Source: CAVUCH01 sp963697705
Lineage (GTDB): Bacteria; Acidobacteriota; Vicinamibacteria; Vicinamibacterales; JAENWD01
Direction: 5' to 3'
Length of the DNA: 64,000 nucleotides
Assembly: GCA_963697705.1 (NCBI GenBank)
Contig: CAVOPA010000004.1
Coordinates: forward strand, 1 to 64,000
Part shown: piece by piece, positions 9,534-17,411 of the stretch
Position numbering within the stretch: position 1 is the stretch's first letter
Layout of the letters: every line of letters begins with the position of its first letter
The notes under the pieces: generated by a model
Database searches by the model: none
Seen by the model: only the letters and a program-made list of their open reading frames with translations
What the model was told of the DNA's origin: nothing
Program-made: the position numbers and the translations under genes

Positions 9534-10409
9534 ATGCTGGACATTCTCATCAAGAGTCTCAAGACCGGAGTCATCACCGAACCCGATCCGCTCGGCGTCC
9601 CGGCGTCGTTCGGGTTCCCGGTGATCGACTTCAGTCGGTGCACGGCGTGCGACGAGTGCGCCCGCGCGTGCCCGACCGGCGCCATCCATACGGCGCCGGC
9701 CGGTGCAGACAAGAAGATCGTCACCTTGTCGTACGCCGCCTGCATTCAGTGCCGAGCGTGCGTGACCCAATGTCCGGAGCAGGCCGTGAGTGTCTCGCAC
9801 AGCGTCGAGGTGGCTGCGTACACTCGACAGCAACTCGCGCACAGCGCATCGTTCGATATCGATCCGGTCACGGGACGTGGCACGCTCGTGCAAGTGGAAG
9901 CTCACCAGGGTCCCACCCTTCACGAATCGGCCGATCGTCTGCGTGAACGGATACGGGGTCGACTCGGACGCTCGCTACATGTGCGCCAGGTGGACGCCGG
10001 AAGCTGCAACGCGTGCGAGCTGGAGATCGCGTCGACGACGAACCCCATTTATGACCTGGAGCGCTTCGGCGTTCACTTGGTCGCCAGTCCGCGGCACGCC
10101 GACGTGCTGCTCGTCACCGGTCCGGTGACACGGAACATGGAGATCGCGCTGCGAAGGACCTATGAAGCTGCACCGGAACCGCGCATCGTCGTGGCGGTCG
10201 GTGCGTGCGGATGCAGCGGAGGGATCTTTGGTGAGGGCACCTACGCCGCTGTCGGCGGCGTCGATCGTGTGCTGCCGGTCGACGTGTATATCCCCGGTTG
10301 TCCGCCGCGTCCGCAAGCGATTCTCAACGGCTTACTCGTGGCGATGGGGATCCGCGAGGCACGTGTTGCCGAAGCAGCGGTCAACGGCGCGACCGGAGGG
10401 CTGCCGTGA
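9534..10409 (+). CDS. Ferredoxin-like HyfH fused to HyfI/NuoB-like small subunit
   Basis: 291 residues combining two proteins that are separate in E. coli Hyf. The first 90 residues hold two [4Fe-4S] motifs, CTACDECARACP and CIQCRACVTQCP. From about residue 150 a NuoB/HyfI small-subunit domain follows with the proximal-cluster cysteines intact: CNACELE, GACGCSGG and GCPPRP. The electron path up to the large subunit is thus preserved even though the large subunit has lost its NiFe ligands. Starts 21 bases after hyfG and is the last clear operon gene. Confidence 0.9.
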   Translation: MLDILIKSLKTGVITEPDPLGVPASFGFPVIDFSRCTACDECARACPTGAIHTAPAGADKKIVTLSYAACIQCRACVTQCPEQAVSVSHSVEVAAYTRQQLAHSASFDIDPVTGRGTLVQVEAHQGPTLHESADRLRERIRGRLGRSLHVRQVDAGSCNACELEIASTTNPIYDLERFGVHLVASPRHADVLLVTGPVTRNMEIALRRTYEAAPEPRIVVAVGACGCSGGIFGEGTYAAVGGVDRVLPVDVYIPGCPPRPQAILNGLLVAMGIREARVAEAAVNGATGGLP

Positions 10410-10519
10410 TCAACGTCGGATATCGGCCCAGTGTGAACGAATCCAGAGTCAGTGGTCAGCCAACCGAAGACATGCCACATGGCGCGTCCGTTTCAAAGTT
10501 ACCAGACAGCTCTGGTTGA
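10406..10519 (+). CDS. Short ORF overlapping the small-subunit stop (GTGA)
   Basis: A 37-residue frame beginning MINVGYRPSVNES. Its GTG overlaps the upstream stop by four bases, the coupling pattern used elsewhere in this operon. No domain is visible. It may be a truncated next subunit or chance coding. Confidence 0.2.
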   Translation: MINVGYRPSVNESRVSGQPTEDMPHGASVSKLPDSSG

Positions 10520-10956
10520 CTCCTGATCGAGAAAATCGCAGCGATACCTGGCTGAGATGATGCGCACCGGAAGTTGTCCCAGCGCTCGTTCGTTCGATCG
10601 CTTTCTCCCGGAGCCGTTTGAGGCTTATCTCCCGGATCCTGGACGCCGTTAGCTGTCGCGAAACGGGCGGCGGGCCAAGTCAAATCCTGCAATTTGCCGA
10701 TGGTCCAAATGCGGTATTTTCCGGCGGCGCCTCGGCCGCCGCGTGGAGCGCAGCAACTCCCCTGATGCCGGCGGCAGCTCCGACCGCGTCACCACCGCGT
10801 CGTTTCGAACAGGGCGTAACGGCGAGTCGATCGACTGCGAATCGGCTCCGAACCCGCACACCATCGCGGCGGACGCGAAGACGTGCCGACACGCCGGCCG
10901 CAAGTTGGCCGGCTCTTGTCACGGACATGCATCGTCACGAGAAGGGCGCTGTGGCA
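10520..10956. other. Non-coding gap before the tRNA-Ser hotspot
   Basis: No frame here resembles a protein. The sequence is more mixed in composition than the flanking genes. I see no terminator with a T-tract after the operon. Confidence 0.4.
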
Positions 10957-11243
10957 GGGACAATCTCAGGGACAACCGCTGGTGCTGCGAGCGCGTCGCA
11001 AGTCGAAGCGTCTCAATTGCTTGACGACGTGGCGGCCGAATCGGTCGAGGCGATGCGTCCTGCCTGGGGTGTTCGCGATCGACACCGACGCTCGCGGAAT
11101 TCAGCCGGAATTCAGCGAACGCGGCGGTTTGAGAAACCGCTGCCTTGCGGCCCGAAAAAGGTGCCGCGGGCAAGTGGCCTTTTCGGTTAGACTTACAGTC
11201 CGCGGTGAGGTGGCCGAGAGGCTGAAGGCGGCGGTTTGCTAAC
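10957..11243 (+). repeat. Left copy of the tRNA-Ser attachment region
   Basis: Direct repeat of the segment just upstream of, and including the 5' half of, the intact tRNA-Ser (18562-18843). Shared landmarks in the same order and at almost the same spacing are a doublet GGGACAATCTC/GGGACAACCGCT, GTGCTGCGAGCGCG, a GGTTT..GAAACCGC hairpin, and GACTTACAGTCCGCGGTGAG. The distance from the doublet to the tRNA start is 244 bases here and 242 in the other copy. Best read as an att flank duplicated by integration. Confidence 0.75.
11204..11243 (+). pseudogene. tRNA-Ser 5'-half remnant 1
   Basis: Matches the intact tRNA-Ser(GCU) from the first base of the acceptor stem through the anticodon (GGTTTGCTAA) and then diverges. 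It retains the same upstream sequence (GACTTACAGTCCGC) as the intact gene. Without the 3' half it cannot make tRNA; it marks an integration boundary. Confidence 0.8.
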
Positions 11244-11251
11244 CGCCCGAG

Positions 11252-11381
11252 TTCCTCCCCGCGATCCTCGATTTACCGCCTGATTCCTAACAATTTCAGC
11301 GATCTCTCGCCGAGGCGAGTTGGCTGCTGCTGTCCCTAAATGGCCCGTTCTGGCCGCTCGCAGGGACAATCGTGAGGACAG
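11252..11381 (+). repeat. 130-bp direct repeat, left copy
   Basis: Nearly the same 130 bases recur at 17237-17366, each time a few bases after a truncated tRNA-Ser. Shared blocks include CGCGATCCT.GATTTACCGCC, CTAACAAT.TCAGCGATCT, CGCCGAGGCGAGTTGGCTGC and a closing GGGACAATC....GGACAG. Probably the inner att arm of related integrating elements. Confidence 0.75.
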
Positions 11382-11451
11382 TCCAGGGCCAAGTGTCGCC
11401 CGATCGCGCGCACCGTGTGATCATCGAATTCAATGCAAATTCGATGAGGAC

Positions 11452-11740
11452 ATGATGCTCGACCTGGCCAACGATATCCGCTCGCTCGCTCAGCGACTTC
11501 AAGCGCAACACTGTGGACCTGCTCGATCGGATCCGCACGACCGGTAACCCGATGGTCCTGACCGTCAACGGGAAGGCCGAGCTCATCGTCCAGGACGCCG
11601 GAGCCTACCAGGCGCTTCTCGACCGCGTGGAAGCGCTCGAGGGGATTCAGCGCGGCGTCGCCGACGTGAAGGCCGGGCGTACCAAGCCCGCCCAACAGGT
11701 ATTCGACAAGCTGCGCCGCAAACATGGCATACCGCGTTGA
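11452..11740 (+). pseudogene. Phd/YefM-type antitoxin, frameshifted near its N-terminus
   Basis: The first frame reads MMLDLANDIRSL, a normal Phd start, but the rest of the protein (SDFKRNTVDLLDRIRTTGNP, then VNGKAELIVQDAGAYQALL) is in another frame. The junction is a (GCTC)3 tract near 11480-11491; two units would restore one frame. Translation could still start at the internal GTG (11513), giving a 75-residue protein without the DNA-binding start. It overlaps the toxin start by 17 bases, as in a toxin-antitoxin pair. Confidence 0.65.
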
Positions 11741-11980
11741 GATTGCGAGGAAGACCGAGCTCGAGGAGCTGTACCTCTGGGTGACCGCCCGGGCGCCTCA
11801 GCAGGGCGCCAGGTGGTTCAACGGCCTCGAACAGGCCGTGCTCTCCGCGGCATCGTCGATCGTGAAGACGACGCGGTCGACGTGAGGCGTCCGGCCGTAG
11901 TGCGGCACGCGGACGGGCGAGTGGGTGTCGTGGCTCTCTGGGGCGATCGAGCACCGGCTCGGGTGATTTGCGACCGACAA
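11724..11980 (+). pseudogene. ParE/RelE-type toxin with inverted 3' half
   Basis: The plus strand gives a normal toxin start, MAYRVEI...ELEELYLW, followed by ARAPQQGARWFNGLEQAVLS, then diverges and stops at 11885. The expected second half of the same family is found on the minus strand between about 11975 and 11840: SVANHPSRCSIAPESHDTH, then HYGRTPHVDRVVFTIDDAAES. One inversion of roughly 135 bp inside the gene explains both. The toxin should be inactive in this orientation. Confidence 0.6.
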
Positions 11981-12040
11981 CGCCCGCTCGAGACGGTTGA
12001 ACGCGAAGGGTTCGCGTCTCTCACCCGAAAGGACCGACGC

Positions 12041-12730
12041 CTACACGACGGTCCCGAATAGTCGCCCTATCGCCGCCGTGAGGGCCATCGCGAGCGCTCC
12101 CCAGATCGCGACGCGCACTGCGCCGACGGCTGCGGGCGCTCCCCCGGCACGGGCCGCGATGGCGCCGAGCGCCGCCAGGCACACGAGCGAGGCGGTCGAC
12201 ACCGCCGCGGTGACGTAGCCCGCGGGAACGGCCATCGCCGTCAGCACCGGAAGCAAGGCCCCCACCGCGAAGGTCCCGGCGGAGGCGAGCGCCGCCTGAA
12301 GCGGCCGGGCGGCCAACCCCTCCGATAGCCCCAGTTCGTCGCGGGTGTGGGCCTTCAGCGCGTCGGTGATCATCAGCTGACGGGCAACCGTGCGGGCGAG
12401 GTCGGGCTCCAGCCCGCGGGCCACGTAGATGGCCGTGAGCTCGTCCTCTTCCCCCGCCGGGTTCGTGGCCAGTTCCTGTTCTTCGCGGGCGATGTCCGCG
12501 TGCTCCGTATCGGCCTGTGAACTGACCGACACATACTCCCCCGCCGCCATCGACAGCGCGCCGGCCACCAGGCCAGCCACGCCCGCGAGCAGCACGTCAG
12601 CCCGCGTGGCATTCGCCGCGGCGACACCGACGACGAGACTGGCCGTCGAGACGATGCCATCGTTCGCCCCCAGGACCGCTGCGCGTAGCCAGCCTATTCG
12701 GTCAGTGCGGTGCCGCTCGTCGTGGCGCAT
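12041..12730 (-). CDS. VIT1/CCC1-family Fe/Mn transporter
   Basis: 229-residue VIT family membrane protein, expected to move Fe(II) or Mn(II) across the membrane. It begins near WLRAAVLGANDGIVSTASLVVGV, the family signature, followed by AAGEYVSVSSQADTE, a soluble loop rich in acidic residues (about 70-125), and three C-terminal helices. Divergent from the histidine kinase, with 142 bases between the starts. In other bacteria a VIT1 domain is fused to a ferritin-like domain (MbfA); here a rubrerythrin is encoded 3 kb away in the same island. Confidence 0.88.
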   Translation of the reverse strand: MRHDERHRTDRIGWLRAAVLGANDGIVSTASLVVGVAAANATRADVLLAGVAGLVAGALSMAAGEYVSVSSQADTEHADIAREEQELATNPAGEEDELTAIYVARGLEPDLARTVARQLMITDALKAHTRDELGLSEGLAARPLQAALASAGTFAVGALLPVLTAMAVPAGYVTAAVSTASLVCLAALGAIAARAGGAPAAVGAVRVAIWGALAMALTAAIGRLFGTVV

Positions 12731-12872
12731 GTGTCCCCCCGTGCTCGACTGGTGTCGAATCGTGCGCTGAACGTATCACGATGGCTCCCACGGGGCGCCC
12801 GCTCCGATGACGCGACTCGTCGACGATTGCAGGAAGTCGCGCCCAGCCACCGTCTTTCTGTAGGATCCAACG

Positions 12873-14198
12873 GTGCGCCTCGTCCTCGATTCGCCGTTCG
12901 ACCCTGGGGACTTCGCGACATTCCGCCGCCAGGAGACGATTCTCATCGTCCTGAACCTCGGGGTGCTCGCGGCGCTGGCGTCGATGCACGTGGCCTTCGT
13001 GACGCTGATCGGTCCGCCGCCTCGCGCGGTGCTGATCGCCATCGCCGTCCGCTTCGTCGAGCAGACGCTCCTGCTCGCCTGGCTACAGAGCCGGACCGAG
13101 CCGCTCCCGCCCGCGCAGGTCCGCCTGTGGGCGCACCTGTCGGCGTGGGCGGGCCTCGGCTTCGGCCTGCTCGTGATCAGCCTGGGGACGTTCGAAGACA
13201 GCCACTACCCCGTGCTGTTCGTCCTGCCCCTGCTGAGCGCGGCCTTTCGCTTCTCGCTGGCGTCGGCCATGGGTCTGACCGTCCTCGCCTCTGCCATGAC
13301 CGTCGGCCAGGTCTGGGTGCACGGCCGCACGCGCCCGCAGATGGCTCCCGGCGAGTACTTCGAATCGGTGACCATGGCGCTCGTGTACTTCGTCGTGACG
13401 CCGGTGGTCGCCATGCTCGTCGCGGCGCTCAGGCAACGCGAGCGCCTGATCCGGCGACACGTCGAGGAGCTCCAGCACACGCGCGATCGGCTCGTCGCCG
13501 AGGAGAAGTTCGCCGCCGTCGGCCGCCTGGCGAGTGCCGTGGCCCACGAGATCCGCAACCCGGTCGCAATGATCGTGACGTCGCTGTTGCAGGCCACTCG
13601 GAAGACGGCTCCCGAGGAGCTGCGCGCCGAGCTCTTCGACATCGCGAACCGCGAGGCCGGCCGGCTTGAGCGCGTCACCGACGACTTCCTGACGTACGCG
13701 CGCCCCAGGCCTCTGCGGCGACGTGACATGGCGCTCGCGGAGTGTGTCGGGTACGTCGCGGACCTCGTACGCCCCGAGGCGGATGCGCGCTCGGTGGCGC
13801 TCGCCGTCGACGTGCACGAGGACGCGACCGTCAGCGTCGACGCCTACCAGATCCACCAGGCCCTGCTCAACCTCGGCGCCAACGCCGTCCAGGCCACCCC
13901 GGCCGGCGGTTCGGTGCGGCTGACCGCCCGTCGAGATCACGAGCTCGTGGCCTTCGGTGTGGAGAACCCCGGCCCGGCGATCCCGGAGGACGTAGCCGCG
14001 AGGCTGTTCGAGCCGTTCTTCACGACTCGCGAGGACGGCACCGGGCTGGGCCTGTCGATAGCCCGCAAGATCGCCGAGGCCCATGGCGGCGAGATCGCCC
14101 TGGCGGTCAACACCACGTCCCTCGTCCGCTTCGAGATTCGACTGCCGGTCGCCGCGCCGGCGTCCTTGCGCGCGGATGGCGCCACCGCTCGGAGCTGA
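12873..14198 (+). CDS. Membrane sensor histidine kinase
   Basis: 441 residues. The N-terminal half holds about six membrane helices, then a short coiled region. HisKA phosphoacceptor site AVGRLASAVAHEIRNPVAMI lies near residue 225 (H in HEIRNP), and the HATPase domain has N (NLGANAVQ), G (PEDVAARLFEPFF) and GTGLGLSIARKI boxes. GTG start. It ends five bases before the response regulator, so the two form a cognate pair. NtrB-like partner of a sigma-54 activator; the sensed signal is unknown. Confidence 0.9.
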   Translation: MRLVLDSPFDPGDFATFRRQETILIVLNLGVLAALASMHVAFVTLIGPPPRAVLIAIAVRFVEQTLLLAWLQSRTEPLPPAQVRLWAHLSAWAGLGFGLLVISLGTFEDSHYPVLFVLPLLSAAFRFSLASAMGLTVLASAMTVGQVWVHGRTRPQMAPGEYFESVTMALVYFVVTPVVAMLVAALRQRERLIRRHVEELQHTRDRLVAEEKFAAVGRLASAVAHEIRNPVAMIVTSLLQATRKTAPEELRAELFDIANREAGRLERVTDDFLTYARPRPLRRRDMALAECVGYVADLVRPEADARSVALAVDVHEDATVSVDAYQIHQALLNLGANAVQATPAGGSVRLTARRDHELVAFGVENPGPAIPEDVAARLFEPFFTTREDGTGLGLSIARKIAEAHGGEIALAVNTTSLVRFEIRLPVAAPASLRADGATARS

Positions 14199-14203
14199 CT
14201 TCC

Positions 14204-15610
14204 ATGGGTCGCATTCTCCTCGTCGACGATGAAATGAACCTGCGCCGCGTGCTGGGGCTGGTGCTGCGCGAGGACGGCCACGAGGTCACCGAGGCCACGG
14301 GCGCCGGCGAGGCGCGGCATGCGCTCGGCACCGCCGCGTTCGACCTGGTACTGACCGACCACAAGATGCGCGACGGCGACGCCCTGGCGGTTCTCGAGGC
14401 GGCCCGTGACGCCGACGCGGCGATCCCCGTGATCGTGCTCACCGCGCACGCCTCGGTCGACCTCGCGGTCGAGTCCATGCGGGCCGGCGCGTTCGACTTC
14501 CTCACGAAGCCGTTCGTCCCGGAGCAGGCGCTCGCCGCAGTGCGCCGCGCCCTCGAACGGGCCGACCTCGTCCGGACGAACGAGCGCCTGAAGGGCGCGA
14601 TCCGGCACAAGGAGGCTGGCGACGCGATGCCTGCCGACAGCCCCGCGATGGCCGCCGTTCGCGACCAGATCGGCCGCGTGGCCCGCACCGGCGCCACGGT
14701 GCTGATCACCGGCGAGACCGGCGTCGGCAAGGAACTCGCCGCACGCGCCATCCATCGGCTGAGTCCCCGCGCGGACGAGCCGTTCATCGCGGTGAACTGC
14801 GCGGCGTTTCCCGACACGCTGCTCGAGAGCGAGTTGTTCGGCCACGAACGGGGCGCATTCACGGGCGCCGCGGCTGCGCGCGCCGGCCTCTTCGAGACGG
14901 CCCACGGCGGCACGCTGTTCCTCGACGAGGCCGGCGAGATGTCGCTCGGGATGCAGGCCAAGCTCCTGCGCGTGCTCGCCGAGGGAACCATCCTGCGCCT
15001 GGGTTCCGCACGGCCACGGCAGGTGAACGTCCGCCTGATCGTGGCGACCCACCGCGACCTGACACAGCGGCTCACCGAGGGGGCGTTTCGCGAGGACCTC
15101 TACTACCGTCTGGCCGTCGTGCCGATCGCAATCCCGCCACTCCGCGAGCGGCGCGAGGAGATCCCGGTGCTCGTCGATCGCTTTCTCGCCGCCATCGCCC
15201 TCGAGTTGAAGGTGCGCCGCAAGACGATCTCGAGGGCCGCGCTTGCCAGACTCGCCGCCTACGACTTCCCCGGTAACGTGCGCGAACTCCGGAACCTCGT
15301 CGAACGGGCGTGCATCCTCTCGAGCCGTGGAGAGCTGCAACCAGAGGACTTTTCGGGCCTGGCGCACCCGTCGGCGCCGAGCGCCGACGGAGGTTCTGCG
15401 CAGGACCCGCGCGCGAGCTGGGTCGAGAGCCTGCCGGAGCGACTGGACCTGCGTGCCACAACGGAGGCGCTCGAACGCGACCTCATCGTACGAGCGCTGG
15501 CGCACGCGGAAGGGAACCAGGCCCAGGCGGCGAGGGCGCTCGCCGTGTCCCGTTCCGACCTGTCGTACAAGCTTCGGAAGCACGGGCTCTCGGCAGCGCC
15601 GGCGGACTGA
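14204..15610 (+). CDS. NtrC-family sigma-54-dependent response regulator
   Basis: 468 residues: receiver domain (MGRILLVDDE, phospho-aspartate in DLVLTDHKM, K in LTKPF), AAA+ domain with Walker A GETGVGKE, the sigma-54 contact loop GAFTGA, Walker B TLFLDEAGEM, and a C-terminal Fis-type HTH (GNQAQAARALAVSRSDLSYKL). Phosphorylated by the upstream kinase, it should activate sigma-54 promoters from upstream sites. A plausible target, the exported rubrerythrin, lies directly downstream. Confidence 0.93.
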   Translation: MGRILLVDDEMNLRRVLGLVLREDGHEVTEATGAGEARHALGTAAFDLVLTDHKMRDGDALAVLEAARDADAAIPVIVLTAHASVDLAVESMRAGAFDFLTKPFVPEQALAAVRRALERADLVRTNERLKGAIRHKEAGDAMPADSPAMAAVRDQIGRVARTGATVLITGETGVGKELAARAIHRLSPRADEPFIAVNCAAFPDTLLESELFGHERGAFTGAAAARAGLFETAHGGTLFLDEAGEMSLGMQAKLLRVLAEGTILRLGSARPRQVNVRLIVATHRDLTQRLTEGAFREDLYYRLAVVPIAIPPLRERREEIPVLVDRFLAAIALELKVRRKTISRAALARLAAYDFPGNVRELRNLVERACILSSRGELQPEDFSGLAHPSAPSADGGSAQDPRASWVESLPERLDLRATTEALERDLIVRALAHAEGNQAQAARALAVSRSDLSYKLRKHGLSAAPAD

Positions 15611-15658
15611 CCGACGCCGTACCCCTCGTTCGAAGGTTTTGACAAACGGCCCGCCTGA

Positions 15659-15676
15659 CGTTCGAGGATTCGAACG
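15659..15676. promoter_or_regulatory. Inverted repeat, candidate activator site
   Basis: CGTTCGA-GGAT-TCGAACG has perfect 7-bp arms. A related half site (CGTTCGAAGG) lies about 30 bases upstream, at 15627-15636. Located 80-100 bases above the candidate sigma-54 promoter, where NtrC-type activators bind. Confidence 0.5.
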
Positions 15677-15755
15677 CCGGGCGCACCGATCCCTCGCGCC
15701 ATCCGCGCCAACTGCGTTTGTCCAGGACTTCTCGACGGTGGATGACAGGCCCGCG

Positions 15756-15770
15756 TGGCATCGGTCTTGG
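15756..15770 (+). promoter_or_regulatory. Candidate sigma-54 promoter of the rubrerythrin gene
   Basis: TGGCATCGGTCTTGG keeps the -24 TGGCA and a TTGG in place of the -12 TTGC, with the required ten bases between the GG pair and the -12 doublet. About 57 bases before the rubrerythrin start and just after a sigma-54 activator gene. The GC of the -12 box is not perfect. Confidence 0.4.
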
Positions 15771-15803
15771 AGTCCTCACCGGCATCGCCCCCCCGGGCGT
15801 GTT

Positions 15804-15823
15804 TCGAATCCTGGAGGATTCGA
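15804..15823 (+). promoter_or_regulatory. Perfect hairpin enclosing the rubrerythrin ribosome site
   Basis: TCGAATCC-TGGA-GGATTCGA has 8-bp arms and a four-base loop. The Shine-Dalgarno GGAGGA is split between the loop and the right arm. It shares GGATTCGA with the upstream inverted repeat, so it could be a second protein-binding site or an RNA structure that limits translation. Confidence 0.45.
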
Positions 15824-15826
15824 TCC

Positions 15827-16441
15827 ATGCGTTCCATCGTCACTCTCGGCATTGCCGCGTTCGCGGCGCTCACGTTCACGCAGCCCGTCACCGCAGCCGC
15901 GGCCACCACCCTCGACCACCTGCAGGAGGCGTACAACGGCGAGAGCAATGCCAACGCGAAGTACCTCGCGTTTGCCAGGAAGGCGGACGCCGAGGGCTAC
16001 GCGGCCGTCGCGAGCCTCTTTCGCGCGGCCGCCAGGGCCGAGGAGATCCACGCCGCCAACCACGCGGCTGTGATCGCGAAAATGGGCGCCAGGCCGAGCG
16101 CGTCCGTGAAGCTGCCGGAGATCGGATCCACCGCCGACAACCTCAAGGTTGCCGTCGAAGGAGAGTCGTACGAGCGCGACACGATGTATCCGCAGTTCGT
16201 GAAGGACGCGCGCGCCGCCGGCGACGCTGCTGCCGTACGAAGCTTCAACTTCGCACTCGCGGCGGAAGGCGAGCACGCCAACCTGTACGGAGACGCCGCG
16301 GCCAGGCTCCCCACGCTCAAGAGCGCGCAGGGCGCCACGTATCTCGTGTGCAGCGTCTGCGGAAAGACCGTCCTGAAGATCGATTTCGCGAAGTGCCCCG
16401 TGTGCTTCTCGCCGACGGACAAGTACGTCACGGTGAGCTAG
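15827..16441 (+). CDS. Exported rubrerythrin
   Basis: 204 residues with a signal peptide (MRSIVTLGIAAFAALTFTQP...AAA). The ferritin-like diiron domain shows EGESNANAKY, EEIHAANHA, EGESYERD and EGEHANLYGD, and the C-terminus has a rubredoxin-type iron site, CSVCGKT...CPVCFSP. Rubrerythrins reduce peroxide; most are cytosolic, so export is unusual. ATG at 15827 is fixed by the GGAGGA site and by the signal peptide. Context with VIT1 and a two-component system suggests iron or peroxide stress. Confidence 0.92.
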   Translation: MRSIVTLGIAAFAALTFTQPVTAAAATTLDHLQEAYNGESNANAKYLAFARKADAEGYAAVASLFRAAARAEEIHAANHAAVIAKMGARPSASVKLPEIGSTADNLKVAVEGESYERDTMYPQFVKDARAAGDAAAVRSFNFALAAEGEHANLYGDAAARLPTLKSAQGATYLVCSVCGKTVLKIDFAKCPVCFSPTDKYVTVS

Positions 16442-16501
16442 GCATCGGCCGACTCAGTGACCGCTTCGGCCCCCGGCGGAGCCGGGGGCCAGGGAGGCCT
16501 C

Positions 16502-17047
16502 ATGCTGCCCAATCTGCCGCCGGCGTCCGGACTGCACCCGTTGATCGTCCACTTTCCCGTCGCCCTCCTGCTGATTGCTCCGCTCCTCGTGCTGCTGTCC
16601 ATCGCCCTGAAGAGGCAGCGCATCGGGCTGGCTGCGGGCGCGCTGGTGCTCATGGTGCTGGGCACGGCAGCGTCGTTCGTCGCGGTGTCCACGGGGAACC
16701 TCGCCGGCGAACTCGCGGAGCGCACCCCGCAGGTCTCCGCCATCCTGGAGCGCCACGAGTCGCTCGCCGAGACCACGCGCACCGTGTTCGCGCTGTTGAC
16801 GGTGATGTTCATCGTGATGTTCGGCGCGCCTCTGGTCCGGCGTCGCCAGTGGTCCGACGGGCTCTACATCTCGCTCTCTGGAGTGTTCCTCGTGTTCTAC
16901 GCCGCTGGCACGGTGACGCTCGTCAACACCGCGCACCTCGGAGGACAACTCGTGCACCGCTACGGCGTGCTCGCGATGATGGGTCCCGACGGCGCCACCC
17001 CAGTGACGGCACCCGCCTCCGTGAATGGCGACGCCGACCATCGGTAG
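16502..17047 (+). CDS. DUF2231 four-helix membrane protein
   Basis: 181 residues with about four membrane helices and the typical N-terminal HPLIVHFPVALLL. ATG at 16502 follows GGGAGG; an in-frame GTG 45 bases upstream adds only a glycine-rich stretch. DUF2231 proteins often neighbour heme or redox proteins, and here it follows the exported rubrerythrin by 60 bases, so co-expression is likely. Biochemical role unknown. Confidence 0.82.
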   Translation: MLPNLPPASGLHPLIVHFPVALLLIAPLLVLLSIALKRQRIGLAAGALVLMVLGTAASFVAVSTGNLAGELAERTPQVSAILERHESLAETTRTVFALLTVMFIVMFGAPLVRRRQWSDGLYISLSGVFLVFYAAGTVTLVNTAHLGGQLVHRYGVLAMMGPDGATPVTAPASVNGDADHR

Positions 17048-17188
17048 CTGTGCACCTCGTTGTCCGGGAACGTCCTGAGCATCTGGACTGCGCCACTCTC
17101 CAGGGCGTCTCCGACAGCGAATGGCCCCCCGCTGTGCTTCAGGCGATCTGCCGTCAGCGCGCTTCCAGGATCGGCGCCTACGGAGCGC

Positions 17189-17225
17189 GGTGAGGTGGCC
17201 GAGAGGCTGAAGGCGGCGGTTTGCT
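17189..17225 (+). pseudogene. tRNA-Ser 5'-half remnant 2
   Basis: 37 bases identical to the intact tRNA-Ser from the acceptor 5' end to GGTTTGCT in the anticodon loop. Unlike remnant 1, its upstream sequence is not related to the tRNA-Ser leader, so it is an internal junction between two inserted segments. Confidence 0.78.
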
Positions 17226-17236
17226 GACTGGCCGAT

Positions 17237-17366
17237 TTCCTTCCCGCGATCCTGGATTTACCGCCCAATCCCTAACAATCTCAGCGATCTGACGCCGAGG
17301 CGAGTTGGCTGCCGTTGTCCCCAAACGGCCCGTTCTGCGGCCTCCTAGGGACAATCATTGGGACAG
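17237..17366 (+). repeat. 130-bp direct repeat, right copy
   Basis: Partner of the repeat at 11252-11381, same length and same position relative to a truncated tRNA-Ser. Ends in GGGACAATCATTGGGACAG, again a GGGACA doublet. Confidence 0.75.
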
Positions 17367-17411
17367 CGACGTTCCCTTCCGGCAAATCGTGCCGCATGAT
17401 AGCATGATGGC

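Noticed and set aside
17189..17225. A second functional tRNA-Ser
   Set aside because: The variable arm, T arm and acceptor 3' strand are missing, as at 11204.
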